From Globisporangium splendens (taxonomy: Eukaryota; Oomycota; Peronosporomycetes; Pythiales; Pythiaceae), in NCBI GenBank assembly GCA_006386115.1, contig VFIW01000030.1:248001-312000 (forward strand): a stretch of 64,000 nt of DNA, in the 5' to 3' direction. Position 1 is the first letter of the stretch; every line of letters begins with the position of its first letter. The notes beneath the pieces were generated by a model. It was not told where the DNA came from. It ran no database searches and worked only from the letters and a program-made list of their open reading frames with translations. Both the position numbers and the translations under genes were made by a program. This document shows positions 34,831 through 46,381 of the stretch, piece after piece.

Positions 34831-37800
34831 ATGAGCCAGAAGCTGCGGGATTTGATCCGCAATGTGCGGTCGTGCAAGACCGCCGCGGAAGAACGCGCCG
34901 TGATCGCCAAGGAGAGCGCGCTGATCCGAACGGCGTTCAAGGAGCACGACAAGCAGCACCGGTACCGCAACGTCGCGAAGCTGCTGTTCATCCACATGCT
35001 TGGGTACCCGTCGCACTTCGGCCAAATGGAGTGTGTCAAGCTGATCGCGAGCCCGCTGTTCGGCGAAAAACGAATGGGCTACTTGGTAAGACATACACAT
35101 GAAAACGGGTTGTGATAGGGGCTTACATGTTATGTGTGTGTGTGTGTGGCTCTGTGCTTTGTCCAGGGTCTGATTCTGTTGTTGACAGACACAGAAGACG
35201 TCTTGACGCTCGTGACCAACTCCATGAAAATGTACGTTTGGCTTATGTTTTTTTAGACGTTAAAAGCTGTGCTCACCGTTGCAATGTGACGCTCCATGCA
35301 GCGATCTTACCAACCAGAACCACTTCATCGTTGCGCTCTCGCTGAATGCCGTCGGCAACATCGCGTCGGTGTGTAATTGAACACAACCTGCGTTGTTGTT
35401 GCCCATGCTGGTAGAAAACTTAGGTGCTAACCTTTCTCTACTTCGTGTACTCGTATCGTAGCCGGATATGGCGCGTGATCTTGTCATGGACATTGATCGC
35501 CATTTGCGTGGCGACAACGAGTATTTGCGCAAGAAAGCGGCGTTGGCGTCGATTCGCGTGTTCCGGAAGGTCCCCGAGTTGGTCGAAGACTTTACGGACT
35601 CGATGCTCGGCTTGCTGCGCAGCAAGAACCACGGCGTGCTGCTCTGTGGCGTGCAATTGATCACCGAAGTGCTGTTGATCGACGAAGACAACATCAAGTA
35701 CTTCAAGGACCTTGTGCCGACGCTGGTCCGCGAATTGCGCAACTTGCTCTCGATGGGGTACTCGTCCGAGTACGATGTGAGCGGCATCGCGGATCCGTTC
35801 CTGCAGGTCGCGATCCTCGGTTTGCTGCGCTTGCTCGGCAAGAACAACGATGAGGCCAGTGAAGCCATGAACGATGTGCTCGCACAAGTCGCGACAAACA
35901 CGGAAACCGCCAAGACTGCAGGCAACGCGATTCTGTACGAGTGCGTCAACACGATCATGGCGATCGAGAGCGACAGCGGACTGAAGGTGCTGGCGATCAA
36001 CATTCTCGGCCGCTTCCTGTTGAACCGTGACAACAACATTCGATATGTGGCACTCAACACGCTCTCGAAGGTCGTTGTGGACGACGCTGCGGCCGTGCAG
36101 CGCCACACGAACACGATCGTCGACTGTCTGAAGGATCCGGACACGTCAATCCGTCAGCGCGCGCTCGAACTCATCTACGCGCTCGTGAATGAATCCAACA
36201 TCCAATCGGTATGCTTGTCTTTGCTAAGCATGCTTGTGTTTGTTTTAATAGAAGCGATGCGCTAATGATATCGTTGTGTTTGCTTGTAGCTCGCTCGGGA
36301 GATGCTCAACTACCTCGTGGTTGCGCCAACGGACCAGAAGCCAACCCTTTGTTCGCGTATTGCCGGTACGAAACATATTTTCTGTGCCTTGGTGCTCGCT
36401 CCATTGAGAATTCCATTGTGGTTTAACTTGTATGTGCACATGCCTATGATGTAGATGCCGTGGACCGCTATGCGCCGTCGAACCGATGGCACATCGATAC
36501 GCTGATCACGATGCTCTCGATCGCTGGCGCGAGTCTTCCGGACGAGAGAATATCGAGTGCGCTGATCCTGCTGATTCAACGCAACCCCGAGCTGCATGCA
36601 TATGTCGTTCACAAACTCTTTTGGGCGCTGCACGACGACATTTCGCAATTGGCGCTCGTCCACGTCGGTATGTGGTGCATTGGCGAGTACGGCCGCCTGT
36701 TGTTGCTCGACGCGCCGTCGTCCGAAGACACGCTGAGTGAGAAAGCGCGCGTCGACGAGAGCACGATCGTCGAGCTCTTCAAGAAGATCCTGCGCCACCA
36801 TGCGTCCACGGACACAACGAAGGCGTACGCGTTGAACGCGATGATGAAGCTCACGACGCGGTTCCAGAGCCAAAGCGAGCTGCAGAAGCTCCAGCACCTA
36901 ATCGGCTCGTTCAACTCATCGGTCGTGCTGGAATTGCAACAACGTGCGAGCGAGTACACGACGCTCGGCCAACCGCAATGGGCATCGCTTCGTCCCGATA
37001 TTCTTGCCAACATGCCAGCGATCGACGTGACGAAGCTGCGCAACCGCCAGACGCGCGTCAACTCGTCGTCGATTGGAAACAGCCAGGGTGCCGATCTGTT
37101 GCTGAACGACGAGCCATTGGCGAGCGCTATGGATGCTGTCAAGATCACCGCGGATGCACCTAAGCAGGCTGCGCCACAGCCAAACTTGCTCGACTTGGAC
37201 GACATCTTTGGCGGTGGTGGCTCCAGCACTTCGGCGCCATCTAGCGCTCCTCCTGCGGCGGCTCCAGCAGCACCAGCGGCCGTGGATCTGCTCGCGGACA
37301 TCTTTTCCAGCGGACCGTCTTCTGCACCAGCAGCCCCAGCGCCTATGGCGGTGGCTCCATTCGGCATGCCAGCAGCTCCTATGTCCGCTTCTGCTGGCGT
37401 CACGAGCAGCGCGAATGATCTCTTGGGCTTGATGGACTTTGGTGCTCCAACGCCAGCGCCAGCACAAAACCCAAAGATCTGCGCGTACGAGAAGAATGGG
37501 CTCACGGTCGATCTCGAGATCTCCAAGCCCAACAAGGACGACCCGTCGGTCACGTTCATCGCTGCGACGGCGCGCAATACGACCGCGATCCCACTGCAGA
37601 ACTTTTTGTTCCTGGCGGCGTTCCCAAAGTACATCAAGCTGAAGATGGAGCCAGCAAGCGGCGATATGGTGCCGCCCCACAATGGTGGCACCGTGACGCA
37701 ATTGGTGAAAATCCAAAACTCGATGCATGGAGAGGTACGCGTACTTGTTTTTTTTCTGCTATTCTGATGCATTTTGTGATGTTGATCTCATGTTCGCATT

Positions 37801-37926
37801 GCTTTTGTTTTGCGTGCTGTTGTACTGTAGAAACCGGTGCTGATGCGCATCAAGCTGGAGTTTATGGTGAATGGTAGTAAAGTCGAAGAGATGGCAGCAG
37901 TCAATTCGTTCCCGCCCAACATTTAA
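34831..37926 (+). CDS. AP-1 complex gamma adaptin
   Basis: Seven exons (34831-35085, 35167-35231, 35302-35368, 35462-36208, 36290-36365, 36455-37734, 37831-37926) give 861 residues; gamma-1 adaptin is ~820. The N-terminal trunk is a helical solenoid opening [20 protein letters not shown] and [15 protein letters not shown], highly typical of gamma adaptin. A Pro/Ala-rich hinge follows, with LLDLDDIF (clathrin-box-like) and FGGGG. The C-terminal ear has the immunoglobulin-like beta fold ([15 protein letters not shown]... to PPHNGG). With beta1, mu1 and sigma1 it forms AP-1, which sorts cargo between the trans-Golgi and endosomes with clathrin. The ear recruits accessory proteins. The gene is complete, with no defects seen. 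Confidence 0.95.
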
Positions 37927-38139
37927 ACAATGGACCGACCGACAGACCCATTTGCTGTCTGTGTTGTATGAGCATATGAGCGTACTAGACGTAGTCCAAC
38001 CAAATACCCAAGCCATACGCACACGCCCTCCCCATTCTTTTCTCAATCACAAATATATGCGTTTTTGTTTTGCTGTGTGTCTCTTTTTGATGTCGTAATT
38101 GGTCATACTGCCACCACACACTCTCTCTCACTGTCATTC

Positions 38140-39240
38140 TTACGCCGCTGCTTTCAAGGAGCCTTTGCGGAACAACCAGTACGCTTGGCGCACGCGGTCG
38201 GTCTCGTTCATGAGCGTATCGATGAGCTGGTGCGCGGCCGCGAGCGCGTCGTCCGTCGCCTGCTTGGCGTACAGATCCACTAGCAGCCCCGCGGCAAAGA
38301 TGCAGTCTGGGTACGTCTCCAGCAGCGTCTGGAACTTTGGAATGAGGCGCGGCGCGAAATGGTCTTCGTGGCCGCGGACGAGACCTCGGATGTAGTTCCA
38401 CGGACTCTCATTGTGCACGGCGATGTCGATCTTCGCGAGCGCGTACTCGACTTCGCGCTCGCGCTCGCTCACATCCAGCGACGTCGTGTGTTTGAGCACG
38501 AACCAGCGCTGGTTCCACGCCGAGTTGTTGCGCACGTCATCTTCGAGCATCGAGTCGATATATGCGAGCTCGCCGTCCCACAAGTCAAACGTGCGAATGG
38601 TCCATTGACGGTGCGCCCACGCGTGATAGTTCTTCGAGTCGCCCGCGATCGCCTTGGCCGAGAACGCCTTCTCGGCGCTGCCGTCTTTCAGCATCGAGCA
38701 GATCTCTCGACGGTGGTGCCAGATCTGGTAGTTCTTCGGGTGCGCGATCGCCATGCGCTCCGTGTACTGGAGCTCGTCGTACAGGTTCGCGTTCAGGGCT
38801 TCGAGCACCTTGCGACGGAAGTACCACGCCGTGTAGTTCGCCGGGTTCTCGTCAATCACGTCGAGCGTGAGGTTCAGCGTGCGCTCGCTGTACTCGTTCA
38901 GCTTGAGCACGCCGCGGAACACATCCATCACATCGGTGACTATTATAAATGAGAGTTCATATGCATAAACAAAAAGCGTTAGTGATCAACAAAGAGAAAG
39001 GTATGTGCTGAAGGAGCTCTTGGATTTCGCAGCGCATTAGACAGCAGACAACAGAAGCAGAGGCAGAGGAAGAGAGTTTAACGTACAGGACTCCGAGTAC
39101 GCGATGCGCACGATCGGGTTGGGTCCGTCGTCCTGCGAGATCTTGGGCACGTCGGCCCACGCAGGCTGATCGCGATACAGCATCTTGTCTTTGATCTCTT
39201 TGTTCTCCTTTGCACTAATTTCACCATTCAGAGGACACAT
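38140..39240 (-). CDS. FNTA: Protein farnesyl/geranylgeranyltransferase type I alpha subunit
   Basis: Two exons (39240-39087 and 38939-38140) encode 317 residues, in phase across the intron (GTACGT...ATAATAG), giving a join of [13 protein letters not shown]. Five prenyltransferase-alpha (PFTA) repeats are visible: [38 protein letters not shown] and [10 protein letters not shown]. The alpha subunit is shared by farnesyltransferase and GGTase-I and pairs with different beta subunits to attach isoprenoids to CaaX proteins such as Ras and Rho in the cytosol. It converges with the AP-1 gamma gene, with 213 bp between stop codons. The start is the ATG at 39240 (MCPLNGEIS). Confidence 0.93.
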
Positions 39241-39476
39241 GAACTAGAACCGCTGGAGCAACCTTCGCGCAACATATTACTCAATTGGGGCACTTTTTCA
39301 CAAATGGACTGCAAAAGTGGGGACGGAAGGTCTCCCCCTTGTTCTACGTAGTGCATTAGCGCTTAAGCAAAGCAAATGACAAGTGCGTCAGCGATTCTCC
39401 ATTCTACACACCGCTTACTAGCCTCTCTCTACAAAGCATCCGCTCTCTTTCTCTCTCTTTGCGCGACTTCAAAGAG

Positions 39477-40031
39477 CTACTGGACCTTTTGCAGCACTTC
39501 CTGGACGTCCTGGGCATTCTGCTGCGCGACGTCCTGCGTGCCGAGCATGAAGCGGTCCGAGATCCAGATCATGACGAAGTACATCGTGCCGAACGCGAAC
39601 TGGTCAGGCCACAAGTCGCCGACCTTCGGGTCCTGCTCCATGTACCGCGCATAGTACGAAGCTCCCCACCAGAACGACTGCAGCAGCGACAGCGTGAACG
39701 CGAGCTTGAACGCGAGCATCGGCGAGAAGAAGCGGCGCAGGAAGATGGCCGTCGCGACCGCGATGATCACCGAGAGCAGCTCGAAGAGCGCGATGAAGCC
39801 GAGGCCGCCGTCGCTCTCGCGCATGCGTTGCACCATCACGTACGACATGAACACGACGAGCCCCGCGAGCTTGCTCAGGAACGACTTCCAGAGGTCGTTG
39901 AAGTACATGGTCTTGGCGAAGTGGCGCAGCACTTCCTGCTGCAGCGTCTCGGGCTGCGCCGCGATCTCCGCGGCGGTCACGGCCTTCGCCGATGCAGCCT
40001 TCTTGCTCACGGTCTTCCTCTTTTGCGCCAT
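39477..40031 (-). CDS. Small four-pass membrane protein, unknown
   Basis: An intronless frame of 184 residues, start ATG at 40031. The N-terminal ~45 residues are Lys/Ala-rich and soluble (MAQKRKTVSKKAASAK), then four hydrophobic helices: SKLAGLVVFMSYVMVQ, GFIALFELLSVIIAVAT, FKLAFTLSLLQSFWWG and GTMYFVMIWISDRF. The C-terminus is Gln-rich and soluble. The basic N-terminus and absence of a cleavable signal suggest an ER or other endomembrane protein with both ends on the same side (inference). I do not recognise the family. It is divergent from the GrpE gene (662 bp between starts). Confidence 0.8.
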   Translation of the reverse strand: MAQKRKTVSKKAASAKAVTAAEIAAQPETLQQEVLRHFAKTMYFNDLWKSFLSKLAGLVVFMSYVMVQRMRESDGGLGFIALFELLSVIIAVATAIFLRRFFSPMLAFKLAFTLSLLQSFWWGASYYARYMEQDPKVGDLWPDQFAFGTMYFVMIWISDRFMLGTQDVAQQNAQDVQEVLQKVQ

Positions 40032-40693
40032 CTTTGCAGGAATGCTTGCTGAATATTCACAATGCTGTCAAAAAACAGATCTGTCCCCCATTGGTCAAAA
40101 TTATTATTTAGCTGCATCGGAGAGATTATTTATTGGCAGAAAAAGGTAAAAGAGAGCAGCGGAATGGTTCCATTCCCACGGAGGCTACAAGAAAAGCTTA
40201 TCGAATTGACCACACACGCTCCGAGACAGCAGAGCTCGAACCTGTGCATTGAACATGTGCATGCACTTCGTCCTCCTGCGCTTTGCTGCGCCGGTAAAGC
40301 GATCCGTTTATCTGATTCACATTCGCCCTCGACACTCCTACACAGAATTATTCTAGAACGCAGGCTGTAAAAACGAGTTCTTGTGGTGCTCGTGCAAAGC
40401 ACTTTTCCAATCTCGAAATCGTTTTTACCATGCATCAAAACGCGATTGTTAGAAGTAACGATGATGGTTACCTATCTTTGCATGACATTCGGCCATCGAA
40501 ATTTGAGTTTGGTGGACACAATGTGGCTAGTTTTTACGCCACTGGTTCCCCTTTTTACGCCTTTGCCTCTGGTTCAAGTATAAATTGAGGCCGCTCCCCC
40601 ACTCGTTTCTCAACTGCATCATCTCGGTCTGCGTCATAAAAGCCCAAAGCTTGCTTGCTGCCTTCTTGCGTCCGCCCTCCTCTTCCTGCCAAC
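40032..40693. promoter_or_regulatory. Divergent promoter region between membrane protein and GrpE
   Basis: 662 bp with both promoters. For GrpE, ACTCGTTTCTCAACTG at 40601-40616 resembles the Inr+FPR core motif and lies about 80 nt upstream of the ATG. Nothing else was recognised. Confidence 0.5.
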
Positions 40694-41362
40694 ATGCTTC
40701 GTCGCGCTGTGTCCCAATCGCTGCGTCTCTCGCGCCACCAGGCGTCGCGTCCAGTGAGCACGACATCCGTGCTCTTCAACGGCGAGAAGCCAGCGGAAGC
40801 CGAGCCTGCTACCTCTGCCACCACAGATGAGAGCGAACCAGCAGCGGAAGCGTCGGCTGCGCCTGTGGACCCTCTCGTGAAGGAAGTGGAAGAGCTCAAG
40901 GCCAAGAACCAGGAGCTCAACGACCGCTTGCTGCGCGCGCTGGCAGACGCTGAGAACGTGCGTCGTATCTCGCGCGTTGACGTGAACAACGCGCGCGAAT
41001 TCGCGATCTCGAAGTTTGCCAAGAGCTTGTTGGATGTCTCGGACAACCTCAAGCGTGCCCACGAGAGCATCTCGATCGAGGAGTTGCACCCGGACCACAC
41101 GCTGCCAGCGATCAAGACGTTGCATGAAGGCGTCGTGATGACCGATGCGCAGCTCCAGAAAGTGTTTCGCGAGTTCAACATCAACCAGGTCGGTGCCGTG
41201 GGCGACAAGTTCGACCCGAACGTGCACGATGCGCTCTTTGAGTACGAAGACGCGACGAAGGAAGCCGGCTCGATCGGTCAGCTCATGAAGGTGGGCTACT
41301 TGCTCAACTCGCGCTGCATTCGTCCCGCGCAAGTCGGTGTGGTCAAGGCTGCGAAGCAATAA
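40694..41362 (+). CDS. Mitochondrial GrpE nucleotide-exchange factor (Mge1)
   Basis: An intronless gene of 222 residues. The start is the ATG at 40694, giving an Arg/Ser-rich mitochondrial presequence (MLRRAVSQSLRLSRHQ). An Ala/Glu-rich linker follows, then the long GrpE coiled coil (VEELKAKNQELNDRLLRALADAENVRRISR). The C-terminal GrpE beta-domain carries NQVGAVGDKFDPNVHDALF and the closing 'GYLLNSRCIRPAQVGV' signature. It releases ADP from matrix Hsp70 and so drives protein import and folding. Length and motifs match eukaryotic homologues; no anomaly. Confidence 0.96.
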   Translation: MLRRAVSQSLRLSRHQASRPVSTTSVLFNGEKPAEAEPATSATTDESEPAAEASAAPVDPLVKEVEELKAKNQELNDRLLRALADAENVRRISRVDVNNAREFAISKFAKSLLDVSDNLKRAHESISIEELHPDHTLPAIKTLHEGVVMTDAQLQKVFREFNINQVGAVGDKFDPNVHDALFEYEDATKEAGSIGQLMKVGYLLNSRCIRPAQVGVVKAAKQ

Positions 41363-42393
41363 GCTGCTCCCTGTGTATCGCTTTCCCACCACCTTCTCTG
41401 CCTCAATAGATAGATGACCAAACCGTGCACTAAATAAATAAAGCCATTGCTACGCTACACTTCAGTGCTCGTTTGAACAGGCGTGGTTGGAGTAGGAGTG
41501 CGAGGAAAGCGGCCGAGAAGTTGACAGATGGGCTCCATGCATATCTGTTTTCGAATTGGTGCAGGATGAAAGATTTCGCTGAGAACATTTCGCGATTCAC
41601 GAGACGGGATACTTCGGTGTCCATGACGTTCGTCGTTTCTACTTTTCATGCCCAATATATTGCATTTGCACCAGTGCGCTCCAGCCCCCAGTGGTACAAT
41701 AACAATGCCTCCATGTTCATCCCCGTGTTTTCAATTTCCGAGACGCCAACGTGACGACAACGCCAGCGTAATGGCAACCGAGATGGATTCGAAGGCAGCA
41801 GCGAACGGGTACATGGCACAATGCCGAAGTGCTTGAAGTGAACGAAACTCAGTTGACTTGCATTGTGCGTACGAACGCAGGCAATTGGCCGCATGCTATA
41901 TCCAGACCATGCAGGATAATGAAAACGTTTGCGTTGGAGAGTGTGCTGCCGCCACATGATGCCGTCTCGACTGCATCCCTGCAGTCGTCATTATTTCATG
42001 AACGCGTATCACTTAAACCCGAAGTTGCCGTTTGGCACTGGGCCAACAAGCTCTGTGGGTGTGGTCCTGCCGCCATGGGAATTTGAACACGCAACACTGA
42101 CCATCGTGCCACGCGTCGCTCTTGCATTCTGCTGATGAACAGTGCGCGGCTGCCTGCGAAGGCGAGTCACAGTGTCCCCGAATGTTGGCTTCCTGGACTG
42201 CACCACTTCGATACGGCAAGATCATCACTCTGTTTCCCCTGGATATAGTGGTCTTTGAGATTACTTTTATAGCTTATTCTTGGTAAAATTAATGGGTTTC
42301 GCACCCTCTCTTTTTGGACCACTGTGTCCGTTTCTGCCATGGTGAAGAGACGCTTCATCTTTTTGTTGCGGAATCCATTTTCACTGGGAAACA
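41363..42393. other. 1-kb intergenic spacer
   Basis: No gene was recognised. An open frame at 41473-41754 (+; ARKAAEKLTDGLHAYLF) is coding-like only at its start. At 42077-42090 there is a sequence whose reverse complement resembles a tRNA T-arm, without a cloverleaf around it. Confidence 0.45.
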
Positions 42394-44466
42394 ATGGAGC
42401 TGCGCATTGAGACGCAGCAGAGCACGAGTCAACGCTACGAGAGCATCCCGCGCTTCTTCTTCCCGGTACATGCGAGTTCACCTCTAGCGCCTGCTCTTTA
42501 GGAGGGCTAGATATCAACTAACTTTGATTTGCTGGTGGTTTGTTCCAACAGAAACAACGGCAAACGGAGCAGCAGGGAGAATGGCAGTCGCATGCACTGG
42601 GCTCCAAGATCTGCCGGAGTCGCGTCGAAACCACGCTCGACGAATTGGTTTTTACCGCAAAAGAATGGAAGCAGCTGCTGGAGAGCATTTGCGCATTCGC
42701 ATGTAAGATCTGGCGAGGATGACGAGCATTTCATCGTTTCCGCACACTTTACAAAGTCCCCGACGGTTTGCTTACTTGTGCTCTTGTTTTGCTGGGAAAG
42801 ATGATCCAGGACTATCAAAGTACCACAAAGCCGTGATGAAACAGCGCGTGACGGAATCTGGGATTGTCATCCTCGACCGCATGCTCGACGATCACATGGC
42901 GATCATGCTCTCGTTCGACGACTTTGAGCGAATCCGAAACAATCCGAAAGCATCCGCGTATTTCATTGGAAAGATCCAAAAAGTCCTACCAAAGCAGTGC
43001 TTTTTGATGGCAAGTGCGAGTGTTAATGCTCCCGCCGCTTATCACTGGAAACTGACATGACCATGAGCTTGCTTTACATGTGTGACTGCGCAGATCCCTC
43101 AAGATGAAGATGACAAGATCAACGGCTTCACCTTGATTGAGTACATCTACAGGATTCAGCTATCGCTTTCAGCCACAAGATTTCTAAGGTACTTCAATAA
43201 AAAAAGGTTTGCCTGCCGTGAATTGTGCATGAATCGATAAGTGATAACATTTCTATTTGTGGCTGCAGCGGACAATTGAATTCTACCAACGGCGAGCTCT
43301 TGGAGCAAGAGTATGCAGCAATTATTCATCGAACAATCGCAAATCCAGCAAAGCGTCATCTACAAATTGATGTACGCACGAGTGCAAGTGCTCTGGATGT
43401 GACGATGGAATTTGTAATGGCCGCTAATTCATTATTGACAATGCTCACAGACAGATTTCCTAGAGTACTACCAATTGATTTGCACTCGCATGCTCTTGCT
43501 TCCTCACGACACAAAGAAGCGCCAAGGTGTCTTGCTCGCTGACGATCTGCTGGAGTGTGAAAACTTTCACGATTTCTTCAGGCTGATGGATATGGAGCTC
43601 TGCGAGCATTTCGACATGGAGTCAAACCGTTTTAGTCCGGCTACGATCCGCAATATTCATCGACAATACATGCAGCTGGACAAAGACAAAAATGGCATGA
43701 TCAGCGCAAGCGAAATGGAAGAGTACGGCAAGAAGAAGGCTTTCAATCCGATCCATCAACAACCAACGCATGATCTCACGCCAGCGTTCATCGCGCAGGT
43801 GTTTTCGGAATGCCCGACATATCCTCCAGATGGAGAAATGGATTGCAAGGCGTACATTGATTTCACGTTGCTGATGGCCGACAAGGCGTCTCCAATTTCA
43901 TTGCGGGTACGTGCTATGGAGATTTTTCTTTTCACGTCGCCTTCAGATATGCTAATTGGTACATTGTGCTTACGAGGTTTTTATATCTTGTGCTGTGTAC
44001 CATGCTGTAGTTTTTCTGGAACTGCTTGGATTTCCAGAAGCAAGGCTTCTTGGATAAGTTCACCATCGACTATTTCTTGCGCGACTTGGTCGAAAAGATC
44101 CGACTTCATGATGAAGATGATACGACACCACTGGAAAGGTTACGAGTACGTACAAACCATGTGACTTATCTGGCAGCAGTGCCATTAATTCACTCTCATG
44201 CTGTGAGCATCTCTTTCCTCATTTGATTTGAATGCAGACGCAGATCTTTGACATTGTGCCGCCTCACAATCCTTCTCGAATCACATGGAAGGATTTACAA
44301 AATTGTAAAGCTGGGCACACCGTTGTGAGGTAAGCACCACGCCTCTTTGCCTTACCATTTGCTGGCAAACGCGCTTGGATGCATGCTCACAAAACTATGT
44401 GCTGCCGTCAGAATATTGACCGATTACGTCTCGTTTCGCGCATATGAAGACTCTGGCATATCGTGA
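42394..44466 (+). CDS. PP2A regulatory subunit B'' (PPP2R3C/TON2-like)
   Basis: Nine exons (42394-42465, 42552-42702, 42801-43009, 43094-43188, 43269-43371, 43451-43906, 44011-44145, 44238-44329, 44412-44466) sum to 455 residues; human PPP2R3C is 453. Key matches are ESIPRFFF near the start, TRMLLLPHDTKKR, the Ca2+-binding EF-hand LDKDKNGMISASEMEEY, PDGEMDCKAYIDFTLLM, FWNCLDFQKQGFL, and the closing ILTDYVSFRAYED. B'' subunits direct PP2A and are tied to centrosomes and cortical microtubule organisation (PPP2R3C, plant TON2/FASS). The third intron starts GC (ATG|GCAAGT), the only choice that keeps the frame. Conservation is moderate in the first third. Confidence 0.9.
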
Positions 44467-44916
44467 TGGGAGCAAATCAAGTTGTGGTGCAAACCAGTTG
44501 AAGCAGGAGAGCGGAGGCGACAGCAGTTCATCATGCTCGAGTCTTGAAGCCATGGGAGATGGTCCAACCTAGAGATTACCCCCATCACGTCAAGCACATG
44601 TCCATCACGAGGGAAGGAAGGAATGCCACGTCCACATTTGCTTGCTCCTCCTCCACAGCACAGTTGGTGTCTGTTTGCATACTGTACGCTGGATAGTTCA
44701 TGTGGCAGTAAACCAGCCATGAATCAATTGGAAGCTCGATCGACTGAGGAGAAGCGAGACATGACCATCCATCCCCAACAGACAGGACTGTCAGAAAGAA
44801 GAAAATTGCGTCAGATGACCCACATGCTTCCCGCAGATGTGGTCAGCAGAAGAGTCCGTTTTGGTGCGCGCGCGTCCTGTCCACAGCGACTGAACTTACT
44901 TACTCATCGTGAGCGG
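44467..44916. other. Spacer, nothing recognised
   Basis: The region between the end of the PP2A B'' gene and an orphan exon-like segment shows no gene. Confidence 0.4.
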
Positions 44917-45084
44917 CTATCCAAAAATGGAAGTCCCGTATGAGGCAAATCTCGTGGTGGCAGCGAGATAACGAGCGAAAGATTCGAAAGCAAGCTCGGC
45001 GCATATGTTGGGGAGGGTGAGGTTGTCGTGTCCGTCCTTAAAGGAGAGACGCCTGTCATCGTCTTCGTCCTCATCCGCTTGAGC
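44917..45084 (-). other. Orphan coding-like segment (terminal exon?)
   Basis: After an acceptor-like CATATCAG, 55 codons run open to a stop. They start with an acidic stretch (AQADEDEDDDRRLSFKDG) and end with LAFESFARYLAATT. Composition is strongly protein-like, but there is no ATG and the frame is closed just upstream, so it looks like a last exon. The only leftward gene nearby ends at 45368 with its own stop. It may be an alternative terminal exon of that gene or a remnant. Confidence 0.4.
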
Positions 45085-45367
45085 CTGATATGTTCAGCTC
45101 TGCGATGCGTGTCTTGGTGGAGGCGGAAGAGAAGCGCGGCGTGTTTCTATCTCCGAGTTCATGTAGATGCAATGGATGGTTGTTGGATGTGTTCAAGTAA
45201 AATATTCATTTGAGGGATTAGTAATTAATGGGGGTGGTGGTGGCAGTGGCTTCGTGGCCGAGCTGCGCTTTACTTAGAATAATAGTATACTGTGGCGGTG
45301 AATATGGCACAAGTGGGGTGGGGGTGGTTGCCTTCGGTTCTCTTCCCGAAAGTTTGCTTGCTCTTCT

Positions 45368-46381
45368 TTAGAAGGCGTGGATGTTGCGTGGAGCCGCGAA
45401 GGATCCCGCCGTCGACGTCGGTGACGCCTGCAACCAGCCGTTCAGCGCCGCGAGCGCGAGCTCGTCGTCGTTGTCCTCCTGGATGCTCGCGTAGCCATTC
45501 TCGATGAACATGCCGCGCGGGTTGTACGATCCGATGTTGGCGTCGACGCTCATGCGGTCCGACGACGACGAGTACCGCAGCGAGTTGGCGGCGCTCGAGC
45601 TCAGCACAAGCGAGTCATTCTTACCGCGACCGCCCTGCATGCTGTTACCAAAGGAGCTGCTCACCGTCGACACGCTGCTGGTTCCGCCGCGGCCGTAGAA
45701 CTTGAATGAGCAGCCTTCGTTCTTCGAGCTCGAGCCGTTCTGCAGGCGCGCCGCTGGCAGCCGTCGGGAAGACTGGGATGTGGCGAGGGCAGACGACGAC
45801 GATGTCGTGGCGTCCGAGTACAAGGTCACGCCTTCGTGTGGGAGCTCCTCGAAGCGCTGGTTCCTTCGGCTGTTGCTGCTGCTGCCGTTCATGCGCACCA
45901 TCTTGCCGGAGTTCTTGCGCACGATCGCCGTAGTCGTCGTCGTCGTCGATGGCGCCTTCTTGTCGAAACTACCGCGACTGCCGTGGCTGCTGCGTCCGCT
46001 GCCGCTCTGGTTCGGGTTGTAGTAGTAATCGGCGAAGGTGTACTCGTCGAAGGAGGAGCCGCGCATGAGCACCGTGTTGTTGGACGAGCCGATGAGCGTG
46101 CCGCTCGAGCCTGTGGTGACCACCGTGTCGCTCACGTGGCTGAAGTTGCGCGCGCCGAACTTGTTCTTCCTTTCCTCGAGGAAGAAGATGTGCTCGAGCG
46201 CGAGCGATGGGCGCTTGCACATGCACTTGGAGCCGCGCACGCGGCACACCTTGCAGCGCCGCAGCCACGTGAACTTGAGCAGACTGAGCCACTTGACCAT
46301 GATCTTCATCTTGTGCTCCTGGTGTTCTTGCAATTGCGCGTTGTCGAGTGCCGTGGTCGAGTACGCGGGTCGTCGGGCCAT
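45368..46381 (-). CDS. Ser/Asn-rich protein with N-terminal Cys cluster, unknown
   Basis: An intronless frame of 337 residues from the ATG at 46381. The N-terminus is helical and basic (KMKIMVKWLSLLKFTWLRR), followed by a tight cysteine cluster CKVCRVRGSKCMC (CxxC-x6-CxC), which could bind a metal. The remaining ~240 residues are low-complexity and Ser/Thr/Asn/Gly-rich, likely disordered and a phosphorylation substrate (inference). A conserved-looking C-terminal helix (DDELALAALNGWLQAS) stands out. The family was not recognised. Confidence 0.7.
   Translation of the reverse strand: MARRPAYSTTALDNAQLQEHQEHKMKIMVKWLSLLKFTWLRRCKVCRVRGSKCMCKRPSLALEHIFFLEERKNKFGARNFSHVSDTVVTTGSSGTLIGSSNNTVLMRGSSFDEYTFADYYYNPNQSGSGRSSHGSRGSFDKKAPSTTTTTTAIVRKNSGKMVRMNGSSSNSRRNQRFEELPHEGVTLYSDATTSSSSALATSQSSRRLPAARLQNGSSSKNEGCSFKFYGRGGTSSVSTVSSSFGNSMQGGRGKNDSLVLSSSAANSLRYSSSSDRMSVDANIGSYNPRGMFIENGYASIQEDNDDELALAALNGWLQASPTSTAGSFAAPRNIHAF

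Noticed and set aside
42077..42090. tRNA gene on the minus strand
   Set aside because: Only a T-arm-like stretch is present. No acceptor, anticodon or D arm could be paired. Kept only as a possible SINE trace.
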